Part shown: positions 1 through 7,571 of the stretch, in pieces
Layout: each line of letters opens with the position of its first letter
Position numbering within the stretch: position 1 is the stretch's first letter
The notes under the pieces: model-generated
Databases searched by the model: none
What the model was told of the DNA's origin: nothing
What the model saw: the letters and a program-made list of their open reading frames with translations, nothing else
Program-made: the position numbers and the translations under genes
DNA from: Myxococcales bacterium
Lineage (GTDB): Bacteria; Myxococcota_A; Polyangia; Polyangiales; Polyangiaceae
Direction: 5' to 3'
NCBI GenBank assembly: GCA_016712525.1
Contig: JADJQX010000007.1
Span: 496,001-560,000 of the forward strand
DNA: 64,000 nucleotides

Positions 1-1
1 T

Positions 2-307
2 GGGGAAGATACGCGCACGATCGATTTGATCGCTCATGGCGAGCTCCTCGTGCACGGCCGAAGGGTGCCGAAGGACGTCTCGCTCCGGGTGCGCTTCGTT
101 CACCCCACGGGAGTGCCGGCGACCGAACGCCCCACGGTCGTGACGGTAGCGACACGCGAGCCGTTCAAGGTTACGCTCGCCGAGCACGAGGTCGCCCCGC
201 GGGACGACGTCGGTCAGATCGCGAAGAAGGCCTTCTCGATCCTCGGCACCAAGGTGGCCGAGACCGCAAAGGTCACTCTCGACTTTTCGGCCCGGCCCAA
301 CCCCTGA
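2..307 (+). CDS. Unknown protein, C-terminal part (gene runs off the left edge)
   Basis: The reading frame is open from the first full codon to a TGA at 305-307, so the 5' end probably lies outside the window. A TTG at 26 could serve as a start but has no clear ribosome binding site. The 101 visible residues show beta-rich segments (LLVHGRRVPKDVSLRVRFVHP) and end in TLDFSARPNP. No transmembrane segment or recognisable motif is visible. It is 80 bases upstream of the RiPP-like precursor on the same strand, but I see nothing that ties it to that locus. Function unknown. Confidence 0.6.
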   Translation, partial: GEDTRTIDLIAHGELLVHGRRVPKDVSLRVRFVHPTGVPATERPTVVTVATREPFKVTLAEHEVAPRDDVGQIAKKAFSILGTKVAETAKVTLDFSARPNP

Positions 308-387
308 GCTTCGTCTATTCGTTTCGTTTCGGCCCCACCGGGGCGCACATTGCCCCACCGTGGGCCCACACAGGAGATCGCATCGAT
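308..387 (+). promoter_or_regulatory. Leader of the RiPP-like precursor gene with clear ribosome binding site
   Basis: This 80-base gap holds an AGGAG at 372-376, 11 bases before the ATG at 388, which fixes the precursor start. A short GC-rich hairpin (GCCCC-ACC-GGGGC, about 333-345) lies upstream and could end transcription of the preceding gene. I cannot place -35/-10 boxes with confidence. Confidence 0.4.
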
Positions 388-837
388 ATGGCCAATCTTT
401 CGTTCGAAAAAATCGCGGGCGCGCTCGCTGTCCTCGGGACCTCCGTCATCGTCGCGGCATGCGGCGACGCCAAGCCGCCGGAGGTTCCCGCCGTCAACGC
501 GACCGACGCGGTGCCGAGCGCAGCCCCGGCCATGGCCGACGGCGGCTCGTGCGGCGCGAACAAGGGCGGTTCGGCGTCGTGCGGCGCGAACAAGGGCGGC
601 TCGGCGTCGTGCGGCGCGAACAAGGGCGGCTCGGCGTCGTGCGGCGCCAAGAAGGAGGAGGCGAAGGCCCCCGAGACCACCGCGGCCACCACCCCCGCGG
701 CGGCCCCCGACACGAAGGCCGCGGCCGCTTCGGCGCCTGCGGCGGATCCCAAGGCGGCCCCCGCCAAGAAGCCCGACGCGAAGAAGGGCGGCGCGGCCTC
801 CTGCGGCGCCGGGACGTGCGCGGCCAAGAAGAAGTGA
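388..837 (+). CDS. Cys-Gly repeat exported peptide, putative MNIO-modified RiPP precursor
   Basis: A 149-residue low-complexity protein. Residues 1-24 form an export signal with a hydrophobic core, followed by Cys25 in a lipobox-like VAAC site, so it may be a lipoprotein or a Sec substrate. Residues 52-89 contain four copies of a ten-residue unit of the type GGSASCGANK, placing cysteines at exactly 55, 65, 75 and 85. An Ala/Pro/Lys-rich spacer follows, and the tail has two more cysteines (139 and 144, SCGAGTCAAKKK). The gene lies directly upstream of a DUF692 (MNIO) enzyme and a DUF2063-like partner. That is the known arrangement for HvfA/bufferin-type peptides, whose cysteines are converted to oxazolone/thioamide or thiooxazole groups. 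It is not an obvious DUF2282 protein and lacks the EGKCG motif of HvfA, so it may belong to a different precursor family. Modification and metal binding are inferred. Confidence 0.8.
   Translation: MANLSFEKIAGALAVLGTSVIVAACGDAKPPEVPAVNATDAVPSAAPAMADGGSCGANKGGSASCGANKGGSASCGANKGGSASCGAKKEEAKAPETTAATTPAAAPDTKAAAASAPAADPKAAPAKKPDAKKGGAASCGAGTCAAKKK
541..654 (+). repeat. Tandem 30-bp repeats inside the precursor gene
   Basis: Nearly identical 30-base units encode SCG-ANK-GG-SA. There are three almost perfect copies plus a partial first copy and a diverged last one (SCGAKKEE). The near-identity at DNA level indicates recent expansion by unequal crossing over or slippage, so copy number may vary between strains. 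Confidence 0.9.
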
Positions 838-843
838 CACGGA

Positions 844-889
844 CGACGAGCGCCCGTCGCGTGGACCTCTCCACGCCGGGCGCTCGTCG
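844..889 (+). terminator. Strong hairpin between precursor and maturase genes (attenuator or mRNA stabiliser)
   Basis: A near-perfect inverted repeat pairs 844-856 with 877-889 (13 bp) and continues as GCGTGGA (859-865) with TCCACGC (870-876) around a CCTC loop, leaving a 2-base bulge at 857-858. It begins six bases after the precursor stop codon. No long T-run follows (only ATTTCG). It may therefore be a partial terminator or a stabilising 3' stem that lets the peptide be made in excess over the enzymes, as is common in RiPP operons. Confidence 0.65.
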
Positions 890-930
890 CATTTCGTCGT
901 GGGCTCCACCGCAATTCGGCGAGGTATCCG

Positions 931-1857
931 GTGAGTGAGACGGCCGTGAAAACCGGGCGAGGATCGGCCCTCTGTGGGGTCGGGCTCGGCTTCCGGTGGG
1001 AGATCGCGGACGCCCTCTGCGAGGCGCTCCCGGACCTGCCCTTCATCGAGGTCTCTCCCGAGAACTACATCGGGCGCGGCGGGCGGTTTCCCGCGCTGCT
1101 CGAGGCGGCGCGGGCGCGCTATCCGGTCCTGAGCCACGGGCTCTCGCTCTCGCTCGGCGGTGACGACCCGCTGGATCCAGCGTTTTTGAGGTCGCTGCGC
1201 GGGTTCCTCGACGAGGTCGCGGCCCCGTTCCACTCCGACCACCTCTGCTTTTCGGCGGTCGGGTCGAGCGCCCTCCACGATCTCCTTCCGATCCCGTTTC
1301 ATCGATCCGAGGTCCGGCGCATCGCCGATCGGATCCGCCGCGTCTCGGACGCGATCGGGCGCCCCATGGCGATCGAGAACGTGAGCTACTACCTGCACCC
1401 CGGCGAGCCGGAGATGGACGAGGCGGAGTTCCTTGCCGAGGTGCTCGAGGCCGCCGACTGCAAGCTGATGTTCGACGTGAACAACGCGTACGTGAACGCG
1501 ACGAACTTCGGCCACGACGTGCGCAAAGCCATCGCCAAGCTCCCGCTCAAGCGTGTGGTGCAGATGCACGTCGCCGGGCACGACTACTTCGACGAGAGCA
1601 CGTTCGAGCTCTCGGCCGACCAGCGGCCCGCGCGCGGCCGCCTCATCGTGGATACGCACGGCGCCCCGGTGTGCCCCGACGTGCACGTGCTGCTCGAAGA
1701 GGTCGTCGCCCGCACGGGGCCGGTGCCGGTGGTGCTCGAGCGCGACCAGAGCCTCCCCGAGCTATCCGTTCTCCTCGCCGAGGTCGCGGCCCTCACTCGG
1801 GCCTACGAGCGAGGGCTTCGGCGTCGAGCGCGTCCCGCTCCCGAGGCGAGGCCATGA
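931..1857 (+). CDS. DUF692 family multinuclear non-haem iron oxidative enzyme (MNIO), RiPP maturase
   Basis: A 308-residue TIM-barrel protein of the MbnB/HvfB/BufB family, of typical length. The family's metal-ligand and active-site positions are visible: H69 (SHGLSLSLGG), H101/H104 (HSDHLCF), E149 (IENVSYY), D182/N184/N185 (FDVNNAYVNATN), H195, H213/H217 (QMHVAGHD), D241/H243 (VDTHG) and E270 (LERD). Members use two or three iron ions and oxygen to rewrite peptide cysteines. The start is a GTG at 931, preceded by GAGGT at 921-925. The stop overlaps the next start in ATGA, which implies coupled translation with the partner protein. The likely substrate is the upstream Cys-repeat peptide. The family call is firm; the exact product chemistry is inferred. 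Confidence 0.9.
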   Translation: MSETAVKTGRGSALCGVGLGFRWEIADALCEALPDLPFIEVSPENYIGRGGRFPALLEAARARYPVLSHGLSLSLGGDDPLDPAFLRSLRGFLDEVAAPFHSDHLCFSAVGSSALHDLLPIPFHRSEVRRIADRIRRVSDAIGRPMAIENVSYYLHPGEPEMDEAEFLAEVLEAADCKLMFDVNNAYVNATNFGHDVRKAIAKLPLKRVVQMHVAGHDYFDESTFELSADQRPARGRLIVDTHGAPVCPDVHVLLEEVVARTGPVPVVLERDQSLPELSVLLAEVAALTRAYERGLRRRARPAPEARP

Positions 1858-2666
1858 GCACCGATCCGGGCGAACGCGCGCGTGCGCTCCGCGCAGCCTT
1901 CCACGACGCCTGCTTCTCTGCCGACGAGGCCGCCCCTCGCGATCTCGAGGGCTTGGCGCGGAGGCACGGGATCGCGCCCGGCGACCTCGAAGCGCTCGCG
2001 CGTGCGCCCGCGAGGTTGCCGCTCTACCGAAAGCTCGTCCGCGGGAACGTGACAGGGGTCGCGTCGGCCATCCTCGAGCGTGGGGTCGCGCATCTGGAGC
2101 GCGCCAAAAAAGGCGCCTTCGATGCGGCCGTCGATGCCTACCTCGCGCGCGGCGGTCCTCGGACCCGGCACCTCCGCGACGTCCCCGTCGAGCTCCTCGT
2201 GGATCTGATCGCCGAGGTCGAGCGTAGCGAAGCGGTGCCCTCGTACGTCGCCGATTTGCTCCGCCTCGACGCGCTCGAGTTCGTCGTCGGTGCCCTCCCG
2301 GACGAGCCGGCGCCCGCCGCGATCGACGTCGACGCCGCGAGACCTTTGGTATTTCGAGGGCCCTTCCGCAGGCTCGTCGTCGACCACGCCGTGCATACGC
2401 TCACGGTCGAGCCCGGGCTCCCCGCCACCGAGACCACACGGCTCTTCGTCCACCGCGACGTGCACCATCGCGTCGGTGTGCTCGTCCTCACGCCCTTCGC
2501 CGACGCGCTCGTCGCGCGGCTCGTCGAGGGGGTGGCCCTCGGTCTCGCCATTCAAGAAGCCAGCGCGGCGCTCGGCGTGCCCGTCTCCGAGGGCTTGCTC
2601 GGCGAGGTCGCGCGCTGGCTCTCCGACTTCGGGGAGCGCGGGATTCTGCTCGGGTCGGCGCCGTAG
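1854..2666 (+). CDS. DUF2063-like RiPP recognition/partner protein for the MNIO enzyme
   Basis: A 270-residue protein that starts at an ATG overlapping the maturase stop (ATGA). The N-terminal half resembles the DUF2063/HvfC-BufC partner domain: a helical segment, then LYRKLVRGNVTGV (57-69), a long helix, GPRTRHLRDVP (101-111), and PSYVADLLRLDALEFVV (129-145). The C-terminal half (about 160-270) alternates strands and helices in a manner consistent with the winged-helix peptide-binding part of such partners. In HvfB/HvfC and MbnB/MbnC systems the partner binds the precursor leader and holds it at the iron site. No cysteine or iron-ligand pattern of its own is obvious. The assignment leans on both sequence and position. 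Confidence 0.72.
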   Translation: MSTDPGERARALRAAFHDACFSADEAAPRDLEGLARRHGIAPGDLEALARAPARLPLYRKLVRGNVTGVASAILERGVAHLERAKKGAFDAAVDAYLARGGPRTRHLRDVPVELLVDLIAEVERSEAVPSYVADLLRLDALEFVVGALPDEPAPAAIDVDAARPLVFRGPFRRLVVDHAVHTLTVEPGLPATETTRLFVHRDVHHRVGVLVLTPFADALVARLVEGVALGLAIQEASAALGVPVSEGLLGEVARWLSDFGERGILLGSAP

Positions 2667-2699
2667 CACCCATCGTCCATTTCGTGTTACGAGGGCCAC

Positions 2700-5066
2700 G
2701 TGCGCTCGGTCCTCGTGATGGCAGGGGTCTCGGTCGCGCTCGCCGTACCTTCGGCGTCGCGCGCGGCCGAGGTCACGCCTCCCGTGGTCGTCGAGCACCG
2801 CGCAGTCGTCTGGAGCGTATCGCATGCGCAAGCCGAGCCCCCGGCCGACGTTCCGGTGGTGCTCACGATCGACGCGGAAGGGACCGTCACGGACGTCACG
2901 GTGGTCGGTGATTTCGCGCCCGACGTGGTCCGAGCGGCCCGCGAAGGTGCTCGAGCCTTCCGCTTCCGGCCCGCGACCCGGGACGGAAAAGCCCTCGCCT
3001 CGAAGGTCCGGGAGCGTGTCGTCTTCCAGATCGACGCCCCCCCTTCGCCCGCGGTCCCCGAAGGGCCCCCAGGGCCCGCGGCTGGTCCGCCCGAAGAGGC
3101 GCGAGTGCTCGGGCGCACGGCTCCGCGCTCGGCGTCGGAGCTCACCCGTGGCCGAGAGGTCCTCGAAGCCGCGCCGCGTAGAACGTCCGCCGATCTCTTG
3201 AACATCGTTCCAGGCGTATTCGTGACCCAGCATGGTGGTGAAGGGAAAGCTCACCAAATTTTCATGCGCGGCTTCGACGCCGTGCACGGCCAGGACGTCG
3301 AGCTGTGGGTCGGCGGCGTGCCCGTGAACGACGTCTCGAACGTGCACGGTCAGGGGTACGCCGATCTGCACTTCGTTTCGCCCGAGGTCGTCCACGAGGT
3401 CTCGGCGCAGGGGGGGCCGTTCGACCCGCGTCAGGGGGACTTCGCCGTCGCCGGGACGGTTCGCATGAGGCTCGGGCTCGCGGAGGAGGGCGCAGTCGTC
3501 AAGGGGACGCTCGGGTCCTTCGGGACGCGCCGCCTCTTCGTGGGGTACCGTCCGCGCGGCGAAGACCCGAAGACGTTCGCGTCGTTCGAGGAGTACGCGA
3601 CCGACGGGTTCGGTCCGAACCGCGCGGCGCGGCGGGGCTCGTTCCTCGCGCAGGTCGCCCATGACTTCGCCGGTGGGATCTCCGCGCGGGTCCTCTTCGG
3701 GACGTACTCGGGTCGCTACGACTCGGCGGGCGTACTCCCTCGGAGGGACATCGAACAGGGCCGCCTCGACCGCTACGCGACCCTCGATCCACGCCAAGGT
3801 GGGCGAGGCTCGCGCACCCAGGTGCTCGCCGAGCTCAAGAAAGAGGGCGACCGCGCCACGTTCGCGCTGGCGCCCTTCGTCGTCGCTCGGGGGATGTCGC
3901 TTCGGCAGAACTTCACCGGGTACCTCACGGGGGCGCTCCGGGGGGAGCCGAACGTCTCGGACAACGGCGAGCAGAAGAACGACGCGCTCACTCTGGGGGC
4001 GACGGGCTCCATGCGCTACGCGCTCCCCTTGCTCTCGAAGCGCGATACGACGGAGGTCGGGCTCTACGGCCGTCACGACCGTGTCTCGCAGTCCCAGACG
4101 CGCCTGAGAGACGTGGACGATCGGGTGGTGGCGACGCTCGTCGATGCCGACCTTCAGGCGACCCACGTCGCCGCGTACGTGGACGAGGAGCTGAGGCTCG
4201 GCTCGCGCGTGACGGTGCGAGGTGGCGCGAGGGTCGACTCTCTCTCGTACGCGGTCGACGATCGGAGCCGGGCTCCCGGGCCCTCACGGAGCGCGCAGGG
4301 CACGCATGTCGGTGAGAAGGTGTCCGTGGACGTCTTCCTCGGGCGTGGCGTCCGGCTGGTCGGCAGCTATGGGCGAGGCTTCCGCTCCCCTCAAGCTCGC
4401 AGTCTCGCGAACGGGGAGACGGCGCCGTTCACCGACGTCACCTCGTTCGAGGTCGGGCTCCGAGGGACGCTCGGGCGCGCGCTCTCGGGCTCGGTGGCCG
4501 CGTACACCTCGGGGCTCGACGGCGATCTCGTGTTCGATCCCGAGACCGCCCGCAACGAGCCCGTCCCTGGCACGAGGCGCACCGGGGTCACGGCGGAGCT
4601 GCTCGCACACGCGGGGGAGGGGCTCGTGCTCTCCGGGAGCGCCACCTACACGCGCGCCGCGTTCGTCGCGACCGGCGCCGGCTTCGTCGCGGGCGACCTC
4701 TTGCCGTACGTTCCCCAGATCGTCGTCCGCACCGACGCGCGGTACACGCACGCCCTCGCGAAGGTCTTCGCCCGTGAGCTCGAGGGGCGCGTCGGCCTCG
4801 GGCTGGATGGTGTCCTGAGGAGGCCGCTTCCCTACGGGGAAATCGGCCAAAACGTCGTGCTCTTCGACGCCTCGCTCGGCCTCCGGCTGCGAGAGGTCGA
4901 GCTCTCCCTCGACGCGACGAACCTCCTCGGCCAGCCCTACTACGACGGTCAGTTCGTGTTCGCCTCGTCCTTCTCCGGCGGGGCGACGCCCTCGCGCATT
5001 CCGGTGCAGCACGTGACCCAAGGGCCACCGCGGGCGTTCTACGCGAGCGTCACGCTCCACTTCTGA
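2700..5066 (+). CDS. TonB-dependent outer-membrane receptor with N-terminal TonB-like domain
   Basis: A 788-residue protein. Residues 1-22 are a signal peptide. Residues 51-112 (VPVVLTIDAEGTVTDVTVV ... FRFRPATRDGKALASKV) have the pattern of a TonB C-terminal domain. A Pro-rich linker and a plug (about 145-257, SADLLNIVPGVFV and HQIFMRGFD) follow, then a long beta-barrel ending in the aromatic C-terminus VTLHF. The start GTG at 2700 follows GAGGG at 2691-2695. It lies 33 bases after the RiPP partner gene on the same strand, so it is probably part of that operon and may import the modified peptide, its metal complex or a related ligand. The TonB-like domain in front of the plug is unlike the classical secretin/TonB N-terminal signalling domain and may act in self-coupling or regulation. 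Ligand unknown. Confidence 0.85.
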   Translation: MRSVLVMAGVSVALAVPSASRAAEVTPPVVVEHRAVVWSVSHAQAEPPADVPVVLTIDAEGTVTDVTVVGDFAPDVVRAAREGARAFRFRPATRDGKALASKVRERVVFQIDAPPSPAVPEGPPGPAAGPPEEARVLGRTAPRSASELTRGREVLEAAPRRTSADLLNIVPGVFVTQHGGEGKAHQIFMRGFDAVHGQDVELWVGGVPVNDVSNVHGQGYADLHFVSPEVVHEVSAQGGPFDPRQGDFAVAGTVRMRLGLAEEGAVVKGTLGSFGTRRLFVGYRPRGEDPKTFASFEEYATDGFGPNRAARRGSFLAQVAHDFAGGISARVLFGTYSGRYDSAGVLPRRDIEQGRLDRYATLDPRQGGRGSRTQVLAELKKEGDRATFALAPFVVARGMSLRQNFTGYLTGALRGEPNVSDNGEQKNDALTLGATGSMRYALPLLSKRDTTEVGLYGRHDRVSQSQTRLRDVDDRVVATLVDADLQATHVAAYVDEELRLGSRVTVRGGARVDSLSYAVDDRSRAPGPSRSAQGTHVGEKVSVDVFLGRGVRLVGSYGRGFRSPQARSLANGETAPFTDVTSFEVGLRGTLGRALSGSVAAYTSGLDGDLVFDPETARNEPVPGTRRTGVTAELLAHAGEGLVLSGSATYTRAAFVATGAGFVAGDLLPYVPQIVVRTDARYTHALAKVFARELEGRVGLGLDGVLRRPLPYGEIGQNVVLFDASLGLRLREVELSLDATNLLGQPYYDGQFVFASSFSGGATPSRIPVQHVTQGPPRAFYASVTLHF

Positions 5067-5069
5067 TGG

Positions 5070-6485
5070 CTACAAGAGCGGCGATGCGAGCCGCGCGGCC
5101 GACTCGGCCAGCCTGAGCAGCGGCTTCTGCTCGTGGAGCGCTCGCCGCTTGACCTTCTTCGCGTGGGCGAGATCGAGCTCGAAGCGCTCGGCGAGCTCGT
5201 CGGCGCGGGCTTTCGCGTAGAGCACGGCCATGACCTCGAAGTTGAGGCGGAAGCTCCGATTGTCGAAGTTCGCGGTCCCGATCGTGGCGACGTCGTCGAC
5301 GACGAGGAGCTTCGCGTGCAGCATGCCCGGTCCGTACGTGTGGATCTCGCAGCCCGCGTCGAGCAGCTCCTCGAAGTAGCTCCGCGCGGCGGCGGAGACC
5401 ACGCGGGAGTCGCCCTGGCTCGGCACGAGGATCCGCACGGCCACACCACGCGCGGCCGCGGTCTTCAGCGCGTAGAGCGTCGTGTCGTCGGGTACGAGGT
5501 ACGGCGTCGTGAGGAGGATGCGTCGCTCGGCCATCGCGATCGCGGAGAAGAAGAAGGCGTGGATCGGATAGATGTCGCGGTCGGGGCCCGAGCGAAGGAG
5601 CTGCACGAGCTCGGCGCCCGCCGAGACCTCCGGAAAGTAGCGGGGCGTCGTCGGCGAGTCGCCTCGGCAGTACACCCAGTTCTCGACGAACGTGTGCTGG
5701 AGGTCGGCGACGACGGCTCCCTCGAGCTCGAGGTGTGTGTCGCGCCAGGCCGCATCTCCCGAGTCGCGACGGGAATGGCACGACGACCAGTTCATGCCGC
5801 CCGTGAACCCGAGGGTCCCGTCGATCACGACGATCTTGCGATGGGTTCGGAAGTTGAAGAAAAGCGTCCACGCGAGACCGAACCTCGGGGGCTGAAAAAT
5901 GCGAGCGATGCCTCCCGCCGAGACGAGCGCCTCGAAGAACGCGAGGTTCGCCGAGGAGCCGACGGCGTCGACCAGCACTCGGACCTCGACCCCACGTTTG
6001 CGCGCGCGCACCAGGGCGTCGCGGAGGCGCACACCTTGTGCGTCGGCCTCGTAGATGTAGTACTCCACGTGGACGTGGTCGCGCGCGTCGTCGATCGCGG
6101 CGACGATCCGATCGTAGAGCGCGTCCCCGTCGTGGTGCACGACGAGACGCTCCGCCGTCGATACGGGTGTATGCTGCAGGCATTCGCCGATGCGCGCGAG
6201 GCGGGATGCGTCGCCCGGGGGCAGTCGTCGCCGCACCTCGGCGATGGCCGCGGTCGCTCGCTTTCGAGAGTCGCGGTACCGAAGGCGCCTCCGACGGAGC
6301 CTCCTCGGCCCGAAGAGGAGGTACACAGGCAGGCCGACGAACGGGAGGAACACCAGGCCGAGCACCCACGCGAGCGTCGCTGCGGGCGACCGACGCTCGA
6401 GGACGAGGAACGTCGTCAGGCCGACCACCCAGGCGGTCTCCCCGAAGGCGAGCACCGACTTCCACGGCACGTCGGTGAGTGTCAT
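5070..6485 (-). CDS. cls: Cardiolipin synthase (phospholipase D superfamily)
   Basis: A 471-residue protein of normal length for bacterial Cls. Two N-terminal transmembrane helices (about 10-28 and 35-58) are followed by two PLD catalytic HKD motifs, HRKIVVIDGTLGFTGGMN and HAKLLVVDDVATIGTANFD. It should condense two phosphatidylglycerols (or PG with another donor) to cardiolipin at the inner membrane. I chose the ATG at 6485 because it places the first helix as in other Cls proteins; a GTG at 6512 would add nine residues. It converges on the receptor gene with only three bases between the stops. The neighbouring minus-strand genes are also phospholipid enzymes. Confidence 0.9.
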   Translation of the reverse strand: MTLTDVPWKSVLAFGETAWVVGLTTFLVLERRSPAATLAWVLGLVFLPFVGLPVYLLFGPRRLRRRRLRYRDSRKRATAAIAEVRRRLPPGDASRLARIGECLQHTPVSTAERLVVHHDGDALYDRIVAAIDDARDHVHVEYYIYEADAQGVRLRDALVRARKRGVEVRVLVDAVGSSANLAFFEALVSAGGIARIFQPPRFGLAWTLFFNFRTHRKIVVIDGTLGFTGGMNWSSCHSRRDSGDAAWRDTHLELEGAVVADLQHTFVENWVYCRGDSPTTPRYFPEVSAGAELVQLLRSGPDRDIYPIHAFFFSAIAMAERRILLTTPYLVPDDTTLYALKTAAARGVAVRILVPSQGDSRVVSAAARSYFEELLDAGCEIHTYGPGMLHAKLLVVDDVATIGTANFDNRSFRLNFEVMAVLYAKARADELAERFELDLAHAKKVKRRALHEQKPLLRLAESAARLASPLL

Positions 6486-6560
6486 GCGGCCGAGCCTACC
6501 GCATCCCGGCACCTGCGAGGCAGGGTGGAGCGATGGCCCGTCGCGCGACGGCGGAGCGGA

Positions 6561-7571
6561 TCAGAGAAGCCGTCGGAAGTCGATCGCGCGGATCGTGCGC
6601 GGGGCGATGCGGTAGTCGACGATGCGACGGCGCCCGACGGCCTCGCCCCCGACCTGGAGGGGGACGTCCCGCGAGAAGGTCATGCGGACGTGCGAGGTGA
6701 ACCAATCGGTCATCCCGTCGAGAGGGTGCTGGCCGTGCCAGAGCCTCGGGATGTCCCGGATCGCTCGGAGGGTCGTCTGTTCGTAGACCCGAACGTTCAT
6801 CATCCCCGGCATGCGCTCGGCGTGGGGGTAGGCGCGAAAGCGGTACCCGAACTCCGGACACGTCGCGCAGCCGGCCACGCTCGCAGGCCCCTCGTAGAGG
6901 AGGGAGCCCATGCCGATCCCCTCGAGCCTCCGGACGGCTCCTCGCGCGTCGATGCCGTAGACCTCGGGCGCGAGCGCCTCGATCCGCACCGTGGCCTTTC
7001 CGTGGAGCAAGGTCTTCGGCGCCGTCCGGAGCGCGACCGCGGAGAGGTATCCCCAGACGCTCTTCGCCACGCGCCGCGACGGAGCGGACTCGAGCTGCGC
7101 ACGGTAGTCGTCCAGGATCTCTGCGTCCCAGCCGCTCCCCGCGAAGAACGTGAGCTTCTCGTCGCACGAGAACACGCGGGTCGATCGGGTGGGGAGGGGA
7201 CCGCGGTGACGCGCGAGGGCGCGCACGCACGCGTCGAGGGAGCGAGCGCCGAGCGAGTGCGCGAACGCGTTTCCGGTCCCGAGGGGGAGCACCCCGAACG
7301 CCGGGAGCTCGCGATCTTGGGGGGTCACGGCGTCGAGGGCCGTGAGGAGCGTGACCGCGGAGCCGTCCCCGCCGGCCGCCATCACGGCCTTCGTAGGCCC
7401 GAGCGAGCGAAGGAAGCCCTGCACCTCGTCCGCGCTCTTCGTGAGGCGAATCACGGCCCCCGGGAGCACCTCGCCGATCTGCACGGCGATGCGGCGCCCT
7501 CCTCGTTTGGCGTTGGCGTTGACGACGATGGCGAGGCCCGCCCCGGTCGCCGAGCCCCGGCGCGTTTTCAC
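6561..7571 (-). CDS. Diacylglycerol/lipid kinase family protein (DagK catalytic domain)
   Basis: A 336-residue soluble lipid kinase of the DgkB/YegS type. Visible motifs are the N-terminal VVNANAKRGG, the nucleotide loop AAGGDGSAVTLL (the family's GGDGT) and PLGTGNAFA. It also carries a cysteine-containing insertion (ASVAGCATCPEFGYRFRAYP) not typical of the family. The start is a GTG whose bases overlap the stop of the upstream acyltransferase (GTGA), so the two are translationally coupled. It probably phosphorylates diacylglycerol or another lipid alcohol and recycles lipid for the pathway that includes the neighbouring PlsC and Cls genes. The exact substrate cannot be read from sequence. 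Confidence 0.82.
   Translation of the reverse strand: MKTRRGSATGAGLAIVVNANAKRGGRRIAVQIGEVLPGAVIRLTKSADEVQGFLRSLGPTKAVMAAGGDGSAVTLLTALDAVTPQDRELPAFGVLPLGTGNAFAHSLGARSLDACVRALARHRGPLPTRSTRVFSCDEKLTFFAGSGWDAEILDDYRAQLESAPSRRVAKSVWGYLSAVALRTAPKTLLHGKATVRIEALAPEVYGIDARGAVRRLEGIGMGSLLYEGPASVAGCATCPEFGYRFRAYPHAERMPGMMNVRVYEQTTLRAIRDIPRLWHGQHPLDGMTDWFTSHVRMTFSRDVPLQVGGEAVGRRRIVDYRIAPRTIRAIDFRRLL

Noticed and set aside
541..654. Short regular repeats considered as a CRISPR-like array
   Set aside because: The 30-bp units are contiguous without spacers and encode an in-frame peptide repeat.
1803..4166. 787-codon minus-strand frame under the RiPP partner and receptor
   Set aside because: The plus-strand genes have clear motifs and overlapping starts; this frame has none.
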